Below, piece by piece: positions 25,978 to 40,900 of a stretch of 64,000 nt of DNA. Each line of letters begins with the position of its first letter. Position 1 is the first letter of the stretch. A program made the position numbers and the translations under genes. Origin of the DNA: Nymphaea colorata (Eukaryota; Streptophyta; Magnoliopsida; Nymphaeales; Nymphaeaceae); contig NC_045139.1 of NCBI RefSeq assembly GCF_008831285.2, forward strand, positions 35,933,706-35,997,705, read 5' to 3'. The notes under the pieces are model-generated. The model was given only the letters and a program-made list of their open reading frames with translations. It was not told where the DNA came from and ran no database searches.

Positions 25978-28900
25978 TTAAGCAGAAGTTTGCTGGCCTA
26001 CATCAAAATCATAATCTCCACTTGAAAACTTGTCTTCAGGGAAGTAGACGGCAACTACAAGATTGTTTGCAAATCTTCTACCGTTAAGGGCAGCTTTTGC
26101 CCTTGCAGAACTGGAGGTATCCGCATACTCCAAGAATACCTGAACGTCAAACGTTTCAAAGTTAGAACCAGTAGGAGAACATATAAACTCCAAGCTGTCT
26201 GGTATCAAACAGCCAGATACAGCATGAAACTGTAGAACAGGAGAAAGGCACTCCCACACGGCCTAACATATAAAAGTATGCACAACATGCATGTACCCAG
26301 TACCATTGAGCAAATTGCTACACCCTGCCACGATTTTTCATGGTTTCTATTTAACATATTCATGCATGACACACGCCACGAATTGCATTGTTCATGCATC
26401 AACTCAGGAACAATTTAGCAACGAAAAAGCCATATGGTTCCTGTTTTCATGTATTCATTCGTGAGACATCCCATGAACTGATTTAGCAGATGTGTGCTGC
26501 TCACAGAAATAACTTGCAACAAGCTACCAGAAAGAATTTTCAATCAAAAAAGGTGATGCTAGAGGACAACATTACCTTCCCGACACCTGTACCACCAGAT
26601 GGACCAGGCCGTGGAATAACAACGTTCACCAACTCCCCTGTAAACATGTACGAGTCAAATATTACTTTCTCAAATGAATACCATAATTAAATTACCTATT
26701 GACAAGGAACTTACCAAATTTTCCACCTTCTTCTCTCATGTCCTCCAATATTTCTTCATACTCACTATCATCCCTCAGCTCATCCGCAGTTACAACCTTA
26801 TGATGTATTAAAAAAATCAAAAATAATCCCTTTCAGGGTCTATGACAAAGTAGCTCAGACATACTTTGGTCAAAGCCTACGCAGAACCATCACAAGAAAA
26901 AACTTAATTTTTCGTATTTATGGTCCATTCCGACTGATGCTTAATTAGATAATAGTACAGTGGAACTGTCCTAAGCAGTACTGGCTCTCAGAAACATGAA
27001 TATTTTAAGAATTAAGATGAATATAGAAATTCATCTCATAGTCCTTTTTTACATGAACTTCCAAATGTGCATATGCAAGTGTGTGTATCTGTCGCATAAT
27101 ATAATCAGTATCGCCACTGCTCTCTCTCTACATCTCACAAACACAGAGGCAACACACAAAACACACACACACACATAGAAAGGCATATTATGCTGGAAAG
27201 GTGTCAGCTATAAAGAGGATAGACAAACACTAACAGCTGCCATGAGACATCAATGCTTCACATAGCACGTACAATGTATCAATACAAAAAAAAAAAGACC
27301 CTAGAATGTCAATGTACTTACCCCAAAACGTCATAGGCAGTCAAAACCAACATTTCGGTACAAGCAACGCATGCCTAAATCATGTTTTCCTTCATGAACT
27401 TGTCAAATGGTTGGAAAACTTGGTGAGCCAATTAATGACTCGTTTGACTCAACTCAGATGATGTCGAGTCAGAAAGCCAGTAAACTCAGTGAGAATCAAT
27501 CTAGCCTGAGATTCATATAAGTTAGAAAGGTAAAAAGGGTTGGTGGTTTTGAAAATGTAAACCTCTCTAGTCACCTCTCATGCATATACTTGTCGCAAAG
27601 AGCTAAAACATTTACATAAATAAATTTCTGGATTTATCATGTGATGAACTTCTATTGTACTTTTGCAAGAAAAGAACTTGCTCAGGTATAAACATTCTGA
27701 TCTTTTCAATCTCGGGACTGTTTTTGTTTTGACAGCATTTTGCTTGCTATTATTGACTTAATTTTCTTTCTGCAGGTTGTGCTAATTGTTTCGAAGGACA
27801 TAGCACAGCTGAACAGATAGATAAGGTTTTTATGCCTTCCTAGTAACAACTTTTTCATTTCCAGACAATGTTATTCCAATAACAGATTTGCTCAATGTTC
27901 TCAGTATTAGTACAGGTGTCTAATTCTGTTGCTAAAAGATACTTCTGATCAGCAGATACAACGTCAACCCATATCAGTCTCTATCAGGCTATACTGGAAT
28001 GCATTTGTTTTCTCATGCACATTTTTTCAAAACATTATGGCTTCCTACTGCTTTTCAGTTGCCAGTTTGATCAAAAGGGATTGATCCCATATTTACCTGG
28101 GGAAATCCAGATTAATAAAGGCAGCCATCATAAAACTCTCTAACTTGTTACTTCATCCATCCAAGATAAAGCATATTAGTGAAAACTTCATCAAATCCAT
28201 GATCAAGTCATATAAATATGTCCAATATCCTGTCACGTTTTGATATCATGGAATTAAAATATATATATCTTGATCGTGCTATTTTCCATTTTTTATTTTT
28301 ATCTTACTTTCGCAAAAACTTGTGCTTTTGATGAAAATATTCACTTTCTCACTTTATATTTTATACTTTATACTAATCAACCTGCAAAGATGAAATCAAC
28401 TACCTACAGACAGAGAAATAAATTGCAACCAAATTACATGTCATAAAAGACTAGCTGAGATAGCCTTCTTTTACCTGTTCGAGGACACGCCATCACTTAT
28501 TTTACTTCTCACCTTGTATTATTTACCAATTACCATTCTAAGCCTTCACAGTGAATTGAGTAACTTGAGCTCAACTTATATAAGCACAGCTCAAGCCCGA
28601 TTGATTTTAAACGAGTTGAGTTTTTGCCAATGAATCAATGATTCAACTCAACCACCTAATGAGCCAAATCCCCGTTGCAGGAAATCAACTCATATAAGAT
28701 TAGGGTCACACACTCTTGGCATATATAATTGGCTCATATACTATACTTGGACCACTGCTCTTAAAAATCAAGGAGTTAGATTAACTAAAGTGTTTGGTTA
28801 GGTTCTCTCAATCTCCCTCTCTTTTTCTTTTACAGACCGCTACCAGTTCCACTCAGCCTGGACAGATTCATCAATAACCACTCACAGGCTTATACAACTA

Positions 28901-31900
28901 GGGTGCCTAGGAAAACAGTTGGGAGGTTTGTGCTTTCAATTCAGGTTTCCCATTTACATTATTGGACAAGTTGTTACCAATAAAGTTCCATTACTTACCA
29001 ATTAATCAGGCATTCTGCCAATTATTCTCCAAAGTCAAGTCCGTTGCTTAATAATCCTTCACCTGAATGCCTTAAATTTCTCATGAAAAAGAAACCCTAA
29101 ATTTTTTCCTTTTTTATCTCGTGTAAAATATGAACCACCTAGTAAAAAAGCAACTAGAAAAGCTTCTTTTTTCTTACATGGAAAATCACAAAAAAGATTA
29201 CCTGGGTCAAGCAAACAACTTTTGATGGCATCTCCGTTCCCAACCCAGCAACTGAACCAACTCCAGGCAAAGCTGCACCACTTGCTTGCAGGACTAGCTT
29301 CTGCACCCAATTATCCTAGACTATTATTGCCACTGAATGAAATGGACATTTATTCACGGAAGTTTCTGAAGAGGCTCACGCACCTGATACGCTATATGCT
29401 GCTGAGCCTGCTGCAAAATGATATCCTGGTCTGGCTTCGTTTGGCCATTGCTGTATATTTTACAATAAGAGAAATTCAGCTTAAATACCCACATCCGATG
29501 ATGAAACTAAACTTATGTCGCAGAATGTCTGCCTATGCATGCTCATGCACATGTTTGTATTATATATATATCTGGCTTTGAGAATTTGTACATGGACATT
29601 GGAACCATGCCATATTTGAGATTAACAAATTTTCCTTAGTAATATATGCACACAAATTACATCTAGCTCGGCACATGAATCTGTTAGCCCGGCATCAATA
29701 GTGATATGTATAATAACTTAGCAGCCATTTTTCTATTTTAGTATTTCTTGCACCTATGCAATTAAAAATACCAGATACAGTTTTTTCTAGAAGATAAAAT
29801 ACGCAGTAAAGCATGGACATAGGGCACCACTACCATGATATTCTTCCTATCAAGTCCAACCCCTACCATGTGATGACTAAGGAACGGAACATGCCCCAAA
29901 CTATGCTACATAGTCACAACTCACAAGTTGATAACTAGGGCTTTACCTAACATAAGCCACATATACATACCAAGTCTGTCAAAGAGAAACCTAAAATGAG
30001 GAACAATGAACAAGGCAAGAACTGGGCAACACTTCTCAAGCCCAATTGAAGAAATAAGCAAATAGAGCAGCTGGAGACATCACTTTCTAAAACATGGGAG
30101 TATTCAGAAGGACACTCATCAGGCAGAGTATGATGGCAAAAAAAAAAAAAAAAAACTATGATTGCGTGGTGACACAAGGAACACAGTGAACCATAACAAT
30201 GTCAACAAAAAAGTAGGAATCCAGACCAGAAGCACACATTCAAATGACAGGTACATGGTGTTAAAAAGTAACACTTTGCGTCTTATTTTAGGACATCAAA
30301 TTGTCAACAGAGTACTAACATATAATACCCCACGACAACCACAATGCAAGTCCAACTCTAACTACATGGTGACAAGGAACACAATGAGTCATAAAAAATG
30401 TCAAGAAAAAAAAAAGGAACCCAGATCAGAAGAATACAGCCAAATGACAAGTATGTGTCAGTTAAAAAGTGAAAAAGTTCAACAGAAGGCACATAACGAG
30501 TCATAAAGAATGTCAACAACAAACATGTAAATTCATGCAAATACCAGTAATAGAATGGATACCCAATTATGGCTACCTGCAAGGGGCATAACATCAGGAA
30601 GAACAAACTAAGTAAAAGCAGGTGCAACACGTAATTGTCCTTGTGAAGCAAGAAATGGATAGCGAACAAAGAAGCAAATGACAGGATATATCCTAAAGCA
30701 ATGGCAGCATTTGAAAGCACACTTATCAGGTATTCTGATTTTCAGAAATTAGGAATTTGTGATCAGGAGAACAGCTCCAAATCATGGGATGTGATGCCTC
30801 CTTAAGCAGAACGTCTATAGTTTTTTGAAAGTGTTATCATGACCCCTAACCAGGCTAGTTTTTCTGCTAACCCTGACACCAACAATACCTAGAAAAAAAT
30901 CTAAAATTTTTCCCGATAAAGTGTGAGTATGCATTCACATGTGTGTTTTGTGTGTGTGTGTGCTTGTCCATGCATGCCATCCATGTGAGAAATGATCATA
31001 CCCGGCAGTAGCACGTCGAACAGTAAGCGTCTTTTCTCCCATTTTTAGGCCATTGAGAGCAGCGCAAGCTATATCTGTAACTGAAGGATCCTGAAAACAA
31101 CAAAGCTCAATTGATTGGAATAGGAATAGCCAAGAATGCATGCAATATATTGAAAAATCCATACAAATTTAGCACAACACACCTGATATACACAGAAAGC
31201 ATAACCTTTTGAATTTCCTGTATCTCTATCTTTAACAAGGACAAAACCACGCAAGGGTCTGCATGAGGCAAAAAGAAATTGGTACATTTAAAATTATAAA
31301 ACAAAAAAATAGCATACATTTATCATACGAAAAATATAAGCCAATGTCCCACTAGACCAAGCTCTTACCCAAAAGACTCTAGCAGCTCCCTTATTTGGGC
31401 TTCTGTTAAGTAGTACGGCAATCCGCCAACAAATATTCGATCAGGCCCTTCTGCACCACCAATTGCACTGCTATGCAAAAACATTAAGTAATTTTTCACT
31501 TAATTTGCTCCATGTATAACAGCAAATTGACCATCAACTTACCCTGGAGTAAGGCCAACAGCAGCTAAATTGAGATGAGGACTTGGTTGGCTGGGGCCAA
31601 GTGCTCCATCAATTGAGGGCTTGTAATCTGTTGGCCTCCGTACTCTTAATGAAACGCCCTGCCACAATAGTAGAGGAGCCAATAAATAAGCTTCCTTTTT
31701 CAAGTACTACTGGGTGCAAATCACATGCCTATATATGAAATTAACACTGTAGTATGATGTCATGGCCCAGGTGGTCCAATCCACAATCTGGTAAAAAGAG
31801 ACAAAACTACCATGTCTGTGTATAACAGAAAAAGAAGAAATGAATGATAATTGCAAACAAACTTGGATGTATACAAAATAACAATCATAAAACATAACTA

Positions 31901-34900
31901 TGTTACACATACTCTAGCATCCATGGCATCAATACTCCTAAAAAGCTGTCACATGATAACATGCTTTTGAGACATATACCTGTGTTGGTACAGCAAACTT
32001 CTGCTGTAGATATGATTTGCATACAAAAGTGGCTGGATAAGAATGTTAAGTAAAATAGCTAGCCAACCTTTTTATACTAAATTTTAATGTCCTTATAAAC
32101 CCTAAAATAGAAAAGCGTTGTTCTTCCTCCTCCCTTTTCCTCGACGTACACAAGCATCTAACAAGCAATAACTAAACCAGCAACCTATGTTGTCAAAATC
32201 ACAAATCAGACTGAGGTCATTCAAGACACTAGAAAAACTAGTTGGGACTAGTCGTTCGAATTGGATCAAATGGATTATAACTATATATAGCCAGTTGACC
32301 AATGATTAGGCCAACTAATTCACCAGTCTGATAGAACTGCCATAAAATATACAATTGATTATATATTTCAATATAGTCAGAGAATCAGAAATATTTTTGA
32401 AATATCATGATCATAATGCCAAAAAAAAACACAGAAAGACAGATCTCACCTCAATATTTTGAAAATACTGTCGATTTCAACTTCTCATGAAAATATTTCA
32501 ATAATTTAAAACACTTTTAATATATTTTATAAAGAAATTTATAAAATCATTTTGACATATTTCAGAGCTTGTTTATTTTTTTTTACATTTTAATAACTAT
32601 TACTAATTTTCATCTATGATTCTGTAACTTAGTAAAAAGAAAATAAAAGAAAATTCACACTTTCATAATCTTATTATTTTGGCACATTTTTAATTGAATT
32701 TCTGAGATTTTCTCGAGAGAAATGAACTTTCACATTAATACGTGAGGAAAATCTCTCTAAAACCTAGAACCATACTTGTGCCTAGCGAGAGAGACAGAAA
32801 GAGAATTGTTCTTACTCAGGTTGCATCTAAAAGGAGAAGGTAGTGGGCCCAATGGTTTAAAAGAAGTTAGAAACAAGCACAACCCTCTCTTTCTCTCTCT
32901 GCTCTGTGATTTAGACCCTACTTTGTGTTAGAAGGAAGAAGCCCTTTCTTGGGTTTCAAACATAGAAGCTAACCTTTTCATTCAAAATGAAGTTTGAAGT
33001 TTTATTTTATTAATTTGCTTTTGCTAGTTATTCATTTAATAATTTATTACCAATTTATGTTAAATCTCTGAAAAGAATTTAGGAATATGTCAAAACTCCA
33101 AAAATTATAACATTTTTGGGTAAAATCAATCATTTCTTGGTTAGGTTAATAGTCATCCACCCCTTTGGAAAGTGATTTTACATATGGCATTTTATAAGCT
33201 CTTTTGAGTTTAGTAATATCAAATGACTCATGATGGTGCTGATACACACACTCACATACACACACAGATATATATATATACATACATACACACACATATA
33301 TATATATATATATAATATATATAGACACACACACACACACCCAGCAATAGTGCTCAAGGGAATAAAGGATCAAAAGCAGTAAATTGACAATAAACATATG
33401 ATAAATGCAAAGGAGAAAAGCAAGAAAACCTTATAACCAAAGTCAAGGTCAGATTACATACTTCGAACATTATGCCATCCAATGCCATCGCATTACTTGC
33501 TTCCTCCACAGTTCTCATCTCAACAAATGCAAACTTCTTTTCATGATTTATGTACACATTGACCACAGCATCACCTATACACAGTAAACTAGCAGATAAC
33601 CACTCACAACTAGATTAAACAACATACAAGTTGCACAGAAAAGCTATAGAGAGTTAAAAGAAAATCAGAAAGACCAAACTACTGACCTGGGCCTGCAGTA
33701 TTTCCCCCAATAAGAGCCATTACATGGCTAAAAAATGTTGCAATTGTCTGTTAAGAAGGCGAGACTGAAGGTTAGATTTTATATATATATATATCTTTGA
33801 TGATCATGTAAGATTCTGAAAATTGACAATTGAAAACATAGAAATTGAGAGGCTTTGCCAATTCACAGTGTCATTATCTACATTCACAAGAACATCTACT
33901 GGTTTACTACTGCCAGAAATTAAACACATCAGGACCTCAGACACCACATTCCTATCTACACAATTAACCCAGTGCCAAGATGTACAAAGAAGATAGAAGA
34001 ATGAAACAACACAACAGAAGAAGCACCAGAACCACATTGTAGTTAACCATGACACCAGAATGGGAAAAAATAAAAAACTAAGCCGAGCCCACCCAAAACA
34101 CTTGAAATGCATGAAACTGGGCCCATACAGAATGATCTCCACAGAAAACAATACACATTCACACATAGAGTAAACATAAGGACTAAGGACCATTTCAAAG
34201 TGTTGGCTGTCACTAAGTAAATAAGGACTATGTGCATTAAGCAGGACTCCACAGCATAACAGCTCATTTTACTAGCTGAAGCAGTGAAGACTCACCATTT
34301 CTGGCCGAGAGATGGCCTTCCACGACTTAAGGGGGACACATCTTCATGGAAAGATGGGGTGATCTTCACCTAAAACCACTTAAAAAGTCTCATAACACAT
34401 CATGGGCTCTCTCCAGGCCAAGAGCCAACCTAGCATTCCTGAGTGTGGCTGGTCAAAATGAGGCTTGACATAGAAGAAAATGTGAAGACATATCTAATTT
34501 GTTAGCAAGACAACGGGGCCCACCAAAAATTTGTTGGTCCCAAGTCTCTAATCATTCTCAAACATTTAAACAGCATCACCATGGACTTCATCATCAGCTT
34601 AACAAAGGTAAATGGATTTGGCTCAATCTTTGGTAGTGATGAATCACTTTTCTAAGTAGGCCACCTTCATCCCAACTTCTAAAACTTCTTTTCATGAAGA
34701 TAGCTGAGTTGTTTCAAGCGTATCGTGAAGCACTAGGGAATACCAAGAAGCATCACGAGTGACCATGCTGCCCGCTTCATGGGCAAGTTACATGCTGAAG
34801 TGCTTTGACTACTTGCCCTGATTTGCTTTTTTCAATGAGTTTCCCACCTGCAAATAGACAATGCACCAACAACTTGCTAGAATAGTACCTCATGCATTTC

Positions 34901-37900
34901 ATAAGCACCAATTGAAAATGTTAGGTGAAGCTCCTGGATATGTTTCAGTTCTGCTACAATATTCAAAAGAGGGTGTCCTCAAGATATAGTTCGTTCGAGG
35001 TAAAGACAAGGCAGCAGCGCTAACCCTACGCACCTTGGCTGTGCAAAAAAGACCATCCGTCGCACACCAACTTATCTAAGACTTACATAAGTAGATGGAG
35101 CCGCTGAAAACATTCTTGCACAAGACAACCAAGAAGAAATGGGCAAACAAAGCACCATCTTCTCGCTAGTTTCAACATGGAGATTAGGTGCTGGTGAAGT
35201 TGTACCATAACCGAATGGGCATTTTTTGTGCAAACACTACAGATTGATTAGATAGTACAAGGAACCCTTCCTTGCGATCAACAAAGTATGCAATTTGGAT
35301 CATATAAGCCTTCAGCCAGCCTTCATCAATGTGCATCTAGTGTTCCATGTACGGTACAGAGACATGACATGTATCATATGATACATATCATATAGGTCAC
35401 CAAAATTTATAAGGCACGCCTTATATACATGTTTTTTTCTATATCACAAGTGTATCTGCAGTATCATACGATAAGGCTGTCGTATCCTAAATCTACCCAT
35501 ATTGTACAATAGGGTGGTATTTTTTGAAAAAGGGGCCCGATGCCATTTTTGACCAATTTCATTTTTGAAATTGCATCTCCCCATCCATTTGTAACACTTC
35601 TAAAAGCTTTGGGAGGGAGAGATTTCGCCAGTTTCAGAAAGATCACTAATAAATCATCGATTTGATGGAAAATCACTGGTTTGAAGGAAGAATTGCTCAT
35701 GGAAAACCCATTCTTTTTTAGAAAAAGAGGGTTTTGCATTTCTTCTTCTACAAAAGTTATACAATATCTCACTTTCAAGTTTTACCATATATTTCTATTG
35801 TTTTCTCAAGTTTAACATAGGTTTTTATTTGTTTTATGAAGATACTTATTTTATTCTATTAATGTGTTCTTAACATACTATAGCTTATGAATGATGTTCA
35901 TTATGTGTGTGATGAGTTATATATAACACACGTTTCACAATTTTTCCTATTTTTTTCTATGTTTTATTTTGTTATAAATTAAAAAATAATTTTACGATTC
36001 ATTACGAATGTCACATAGGTGTGGGGTGTGGGTGCCGGGGTGGCACATCCCAAAAAAATTTAGGTGCGGCGATGGTATTTATTATTATTAATTATTATTA
36101 TAAAAACAAATATATAAATATATAATTTAATAACATGAAAGTTGAAATTGAAAGCCATGCTAAAAAAGCAAAAACATGACACAGAAAAACAACAAAATAA
36201 AAATGGGAAAACAGCAAAAACAGAAAATATAAGTTAATAAAATGAATCTAGAAGTCATGCTAAACAAGTAAAAACAAGACACGGAAAAACAGCAAATATA
36301 AACTGGGAGAAACAGCAAAAACAGTACATATAAGTTAGGAAATGATTTAAGCATAAAACAAAAAAATATAAGCACTTGTGGCCGTGAGTCACTAGTTGAA
36401 TCGGTGATACAGCAGAAACAGAACATGGAAAAATAGCAAAATGAAATAAGGCTGAGAAGTGCAGATGGCAGAAATCAAACAACAAACAGATAAACCACTG
36501 GAAATAAGGATGAGTAACCACCAGAAATACGGCTGAGACCGTCGGAAATAAGGCTGAGAAACCACCAGAAACAAGGCTGAAAAACCACCGTTTTATTTGG
36601 AGAACCGTCGCACATCGCCGTCGGCCGTCATTCGACCTACTCGAAGATTTCAGTCACCAGAAATCTTCAATCTCTACCCGAAAGAGAGGGACACACAGGA
36701 AGGAGAAAAAGATGGGATATCGTGCCCTAGTCCTTTTCTTTTGCTTAAAATTTTTAAAAATAAAAATATCAAAAATTGACTAAAATAAGCTTGACACAGT
36801 TTGACTGCACCCGACTCATGTTTGACGCGAGTTGGGTCCACTTCCAAAATGGGTGAAACTGGTCAGGTGCGGCTGACCACACCTGACTCTTGTTGACCTT
36901 CATTGGGTGCAAATCCGGGCCGCACCCGAGTCATGTCAACTCGGGTGCGGCAGCCAAATAGCAGTGTCCGTGTGACTTACGACTCACAATACACAAATAG
37001 ATCAGCCCAGCCGATACGCATTATGATATACTTTTTACAACATTGGTTTCATGTCTACATGCAAATGAAGAACATCCCAAGCATAGTGTGACACAACACA
37101 AAGTCGTTTTGTAGAGAGCCCCATTGGCAAAACATCGCTGACCAGAGTGTGAAGTGGATCCTTCCATAGAATCCATACAAGGTCAACTACCTAGGTGACT
37201 CAAAGCACTACTTGGTCAAGATGTCAAAGGACATGCTCCACATAAAATAACAAAAGCAATCAAAGCATACCACATAGTAGCTGCGTTGAGGAAGACAACA
37301 TTATTCAAAGGGGCAAGCTTGTTCCCCATGCCTACTTTGCATAGTTGAGCAACTGCTGTCTCTGCTTTTGGTAACTCCTAAAATGGTGTTTGATCTTTTT
37401 GGTCTTAAGGTAAGTGTCTCAACACAAGTCAGGTTGATGTATGTTTGTGGTGATGTACCAATGTTCCCATGCTATAGACCTGGCTTGAAAGCATCCAACG
37501 GCACCCTCATATAATCTTCTATGTGGTGAAACAAGTTAGTTGCATCTTTTCCCCCTATTCCCTTTTTCAATCTCATGCACTTTTCCATTTTCTTCTGCTT
37601 TCCTAGTGTTTCTCATGCAAATTACAAGACAACCAACCAAATGCTTCCAACTTTTGAGAGGACTGTTTCGTGATCACCTGCCTTCAAGAAGTCAGGCTGA
37701 TGACATTGTCAATCTCACAAAAATGCTTAGAAAATCATTAGATACAGATGTGTTTACAGCCAGTCTTAGTTGACAAAATCCCAACTAGTCGTAACTAGTC
37801 CCACTAGTTGGTTGAGTCAGTTCTCGACAGATGTGTTTTAAAATTCAAACTAACAACTAGTTGGCCAGACTAGTCTGCAAGTCAGCCTTGTTGCTAGTTA

Positions 37901-40900
37901 GCCAACTAATCTTTTACCTATAAATATATGTATGCATTCTCTTGTCTCGATGTATATGTTTTGGTATTTATTTTCACATAAGTATGTAAAATACAAGTAT
38001 CTAATTATCTATAATTAATCAACTTGGACCAAGTCAGACCTTCAAGCAAGGTACCAAATCTGCATAATGTATGGCTATATGGCTTCTGGTTTTAACTTGA
38101 TTGAAAATGTATTGTTGAGAAATTTTCCTTCGATACAAATTGATACAAATTCACTATGAGATATCTGTATTATCAAAAAGTTCCCACAAAATAAAACTCT
38201 TGAAGTTTAAACAGTTACCTGCTCATTTGCCATAGCTGGTAGGCCTCCAACATATACCTTGCGTGCATGTCTTGTAGCCTGTTACAGAAAAAAGAAACAA
38301 ATGGTCCATAATTACCTTTTCAATGCTTAATAAGGTTAGGGAATTTCACCAGACTGCATACCTGCTGAGTCATAGGTTGTGCTGGTACAAGTGGAAGACC
38401 TCCAAACTAAAGAAAAAAAAAATGCACATACATGCATACCACAGTTAAACCAAATTAGAGAACAACAAGGGCACCTGCTAACCACTTAAATAACTGCAGC
38501 AAAGGTTACCTGTGTGGTCCCGAAAGGAAACAAATTTGGAAACATGCCAGCCATTGGCTGAGGAACACCTGGCATTTGGCCTGTGTCATAATACGATAAG
38601 ATTTATCAAAATAAAAGAGTAATCTGAAAATCCATGACAATAATATGTGACCACATGCAGCCAGAACCATGATTCATTCATAATCAAAAAATAAATCATC
38701 AAAGCAGGTACAGAGGAAAATATTTGTAAAACTACCAAAGGGCTACTGTTGCCAGTTGAAGGCGAACAAGATCCATCGCATTGATTCCTCGTTGAACAAA
38801 AAATCTACAGTGGTCACGCCCATGGGCAGCATAGTGGAATATGTCGCCCAACATTGCCTTCTTACCCAAAATACAAAAACAAAGACAAAGAAAGAACCAC
38901 ACACAAAACAGCCAACAACCAAACAATGGTCCTCAGTTTCAGTAAGAAACCACTAATTAAATAGACTAATCCTTACAAAAATAAGAAAATAAACTAGATT
39001 TATGAATTCATGAGCAGATGGATTGCATTAAAAGTATAAATAAAGAAAAAGCATTACCTCTAACATATAAGTAATACTCATGCACATGAAGCCAACTATA
39101 TGGAATTAAAGTTACAGCACATGAAAAAAAGCCTAGAGGTCATGCACATACCTAGTATTGCTGCAGCAGGCAATACAGCAGCCCCGGGAGGTGATACATC
39201 AAAACCACTTGCCCGTTTGCTGGCCAGTAGAGGGTAGTTAGAGAAATTGCAAAATTGAAAAAAAAAATTCAGAAATATTAAAGTCTCAAAGATAACTACC
39301 AGCACATGCTAGGGAAAAAGCAACGACAAGGTTCTCGAAGGAAGAGAAAAAAAAAAGATATCCAGGATGTCTGACTATAATAAATAAAATATTAGTTCAT
39401 CAGCTTCCTGTTGATTTGAGATATTTTCAACATTTATGAAAAGGTGTTTGAGAATCTTTATCATGGTATGTGTGAGAAATACCCCTCATCAATTATTTCA
39501 TGAAAGGATCTATATGTTATAGATCTTCCACATCCCCCAACAAATTGTCAAGATAACAAAAGCACAATGGAAAACTTCTCTGCTAGACTACTGTATCAGC
39601 AAGGAGATTTTGCAGCATCTAGATCACCACTTGCATACTCACTGAAAAAGATACCAGGAACTAAAGAGTTCATTACACCATGGTAATAGTGCCATGTTAG
39701 CAGAGAAGAAATACTGCCAGCATAAGACAAAATGCATTCTACTTCATGCAGAAAGGAACAAACACAATAATATCATAAGCTACAGCTTTATTTTGAAAGT
39801 AAATGGGAGATGTATATTAGGGTGTGAAAGAGAAAACTTCTTTTGTCACTTTTCATGTTCTGATGTAATATAAGTTAAACCCATGTTGTACCATAATGTC
39901 ACGGAGTGTTCCACCAGTTACAGACCTAAAATTAGTTTCAGGGGTGTATCATCATTTTGTTACACAATGTAACTTACCATAGGATACACTACATTATATG
40001 CATAACAATAGTTTGAATAGCAAGAAAAACAATTGATTAAGTAGTTGGACAACTTTCACATGATTTTTTTTAATCTTGTGAATAATTTTTGGCTGAAAAA
40101 TGCAAAACAAACAAAACAGCCCAATAACCTCATACTAAACCCTTCCTGTACATGCTAAAAACTACTTAAATTTATGCTTGAATTTTGTTCCAATTACACA
40201 CAATTTCACAAAACCCATTGCATCCCTAACAGATGGAGTATCCTCAACGTACAGTATAGGCCCAACTCTCATTAAGCTCCCCAAAAAAGAAAAATTAGAC
40301 AACATTGGACACTTCTTGTTTTGTGGTGATGCAGTAAGAAAAGATCATACATTGTTGAGTGTTTTACAAGCAGGTATTTGTTGTTAAGATGAGAAATGGT
40401 CAGACCTGCTTTCAGACATTGAACATACACTATATAGTCATTAATGGATATTACCACCATTAAAAATTGCTTCTTGTGTACTGAAAACGTGGACCTAGGT
40501 GCCTAGGCTGGCAAATTTATGACGCCCAATAAATAAAGTCACATATTCAACCTCTCAACACTAAAATTTGATTTTTAATTTTTCAATCTTTTAATATGTT
40601 AAGTGAGGTGGGCAAGCTTCAAACCTCCCATCTTATCCCATTTTTTCTTATTTATTTCTTTCCTTTTCCTTTTCCACTCCTCCAGGCCTTTTTAAGGGAT
40701 ATGACTACTGGATGCACGTGGCCCTTTTCATTACACAGCTTCCTTCTAAATTTCTAACATGTTCCATTTTAAATTATTCAGCCATGTTTGTACCATATTT
40801 CTGTTTATAAAATAATTGCTGTCACTTTCTATACATCCACTCAAGTCACAGTTACATCTACTCAGATGCCAAAATAAACATTCAGCACCAGAAACACAAT

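Noticed and set aside
30166-30520. Considered as a CRISPR-like or satellite array
   Set aside because: Copies are few, diverged and irregularly spaced, and the context is a plant intron.
33146-33397. Tyr/Ile/Val/Cys-rich minus frame, considered as a membrane peptide
   Set aside because: It is a translation of the CA/TA microsatellite.
34560-35352. Considered as an endogenous pararetrovirus
   Set aside because: The only recognisable pieces are integrase core and its C-terminal module, which pararetroviruses lack, so a Ty3/gypsy element is the better fit.
36160-36574. Phe/Cys-rich open frames on - in U2AF65 intron 7
   Set aside because: Low-complexity translations of the imperfect A-rich tandem repeat.
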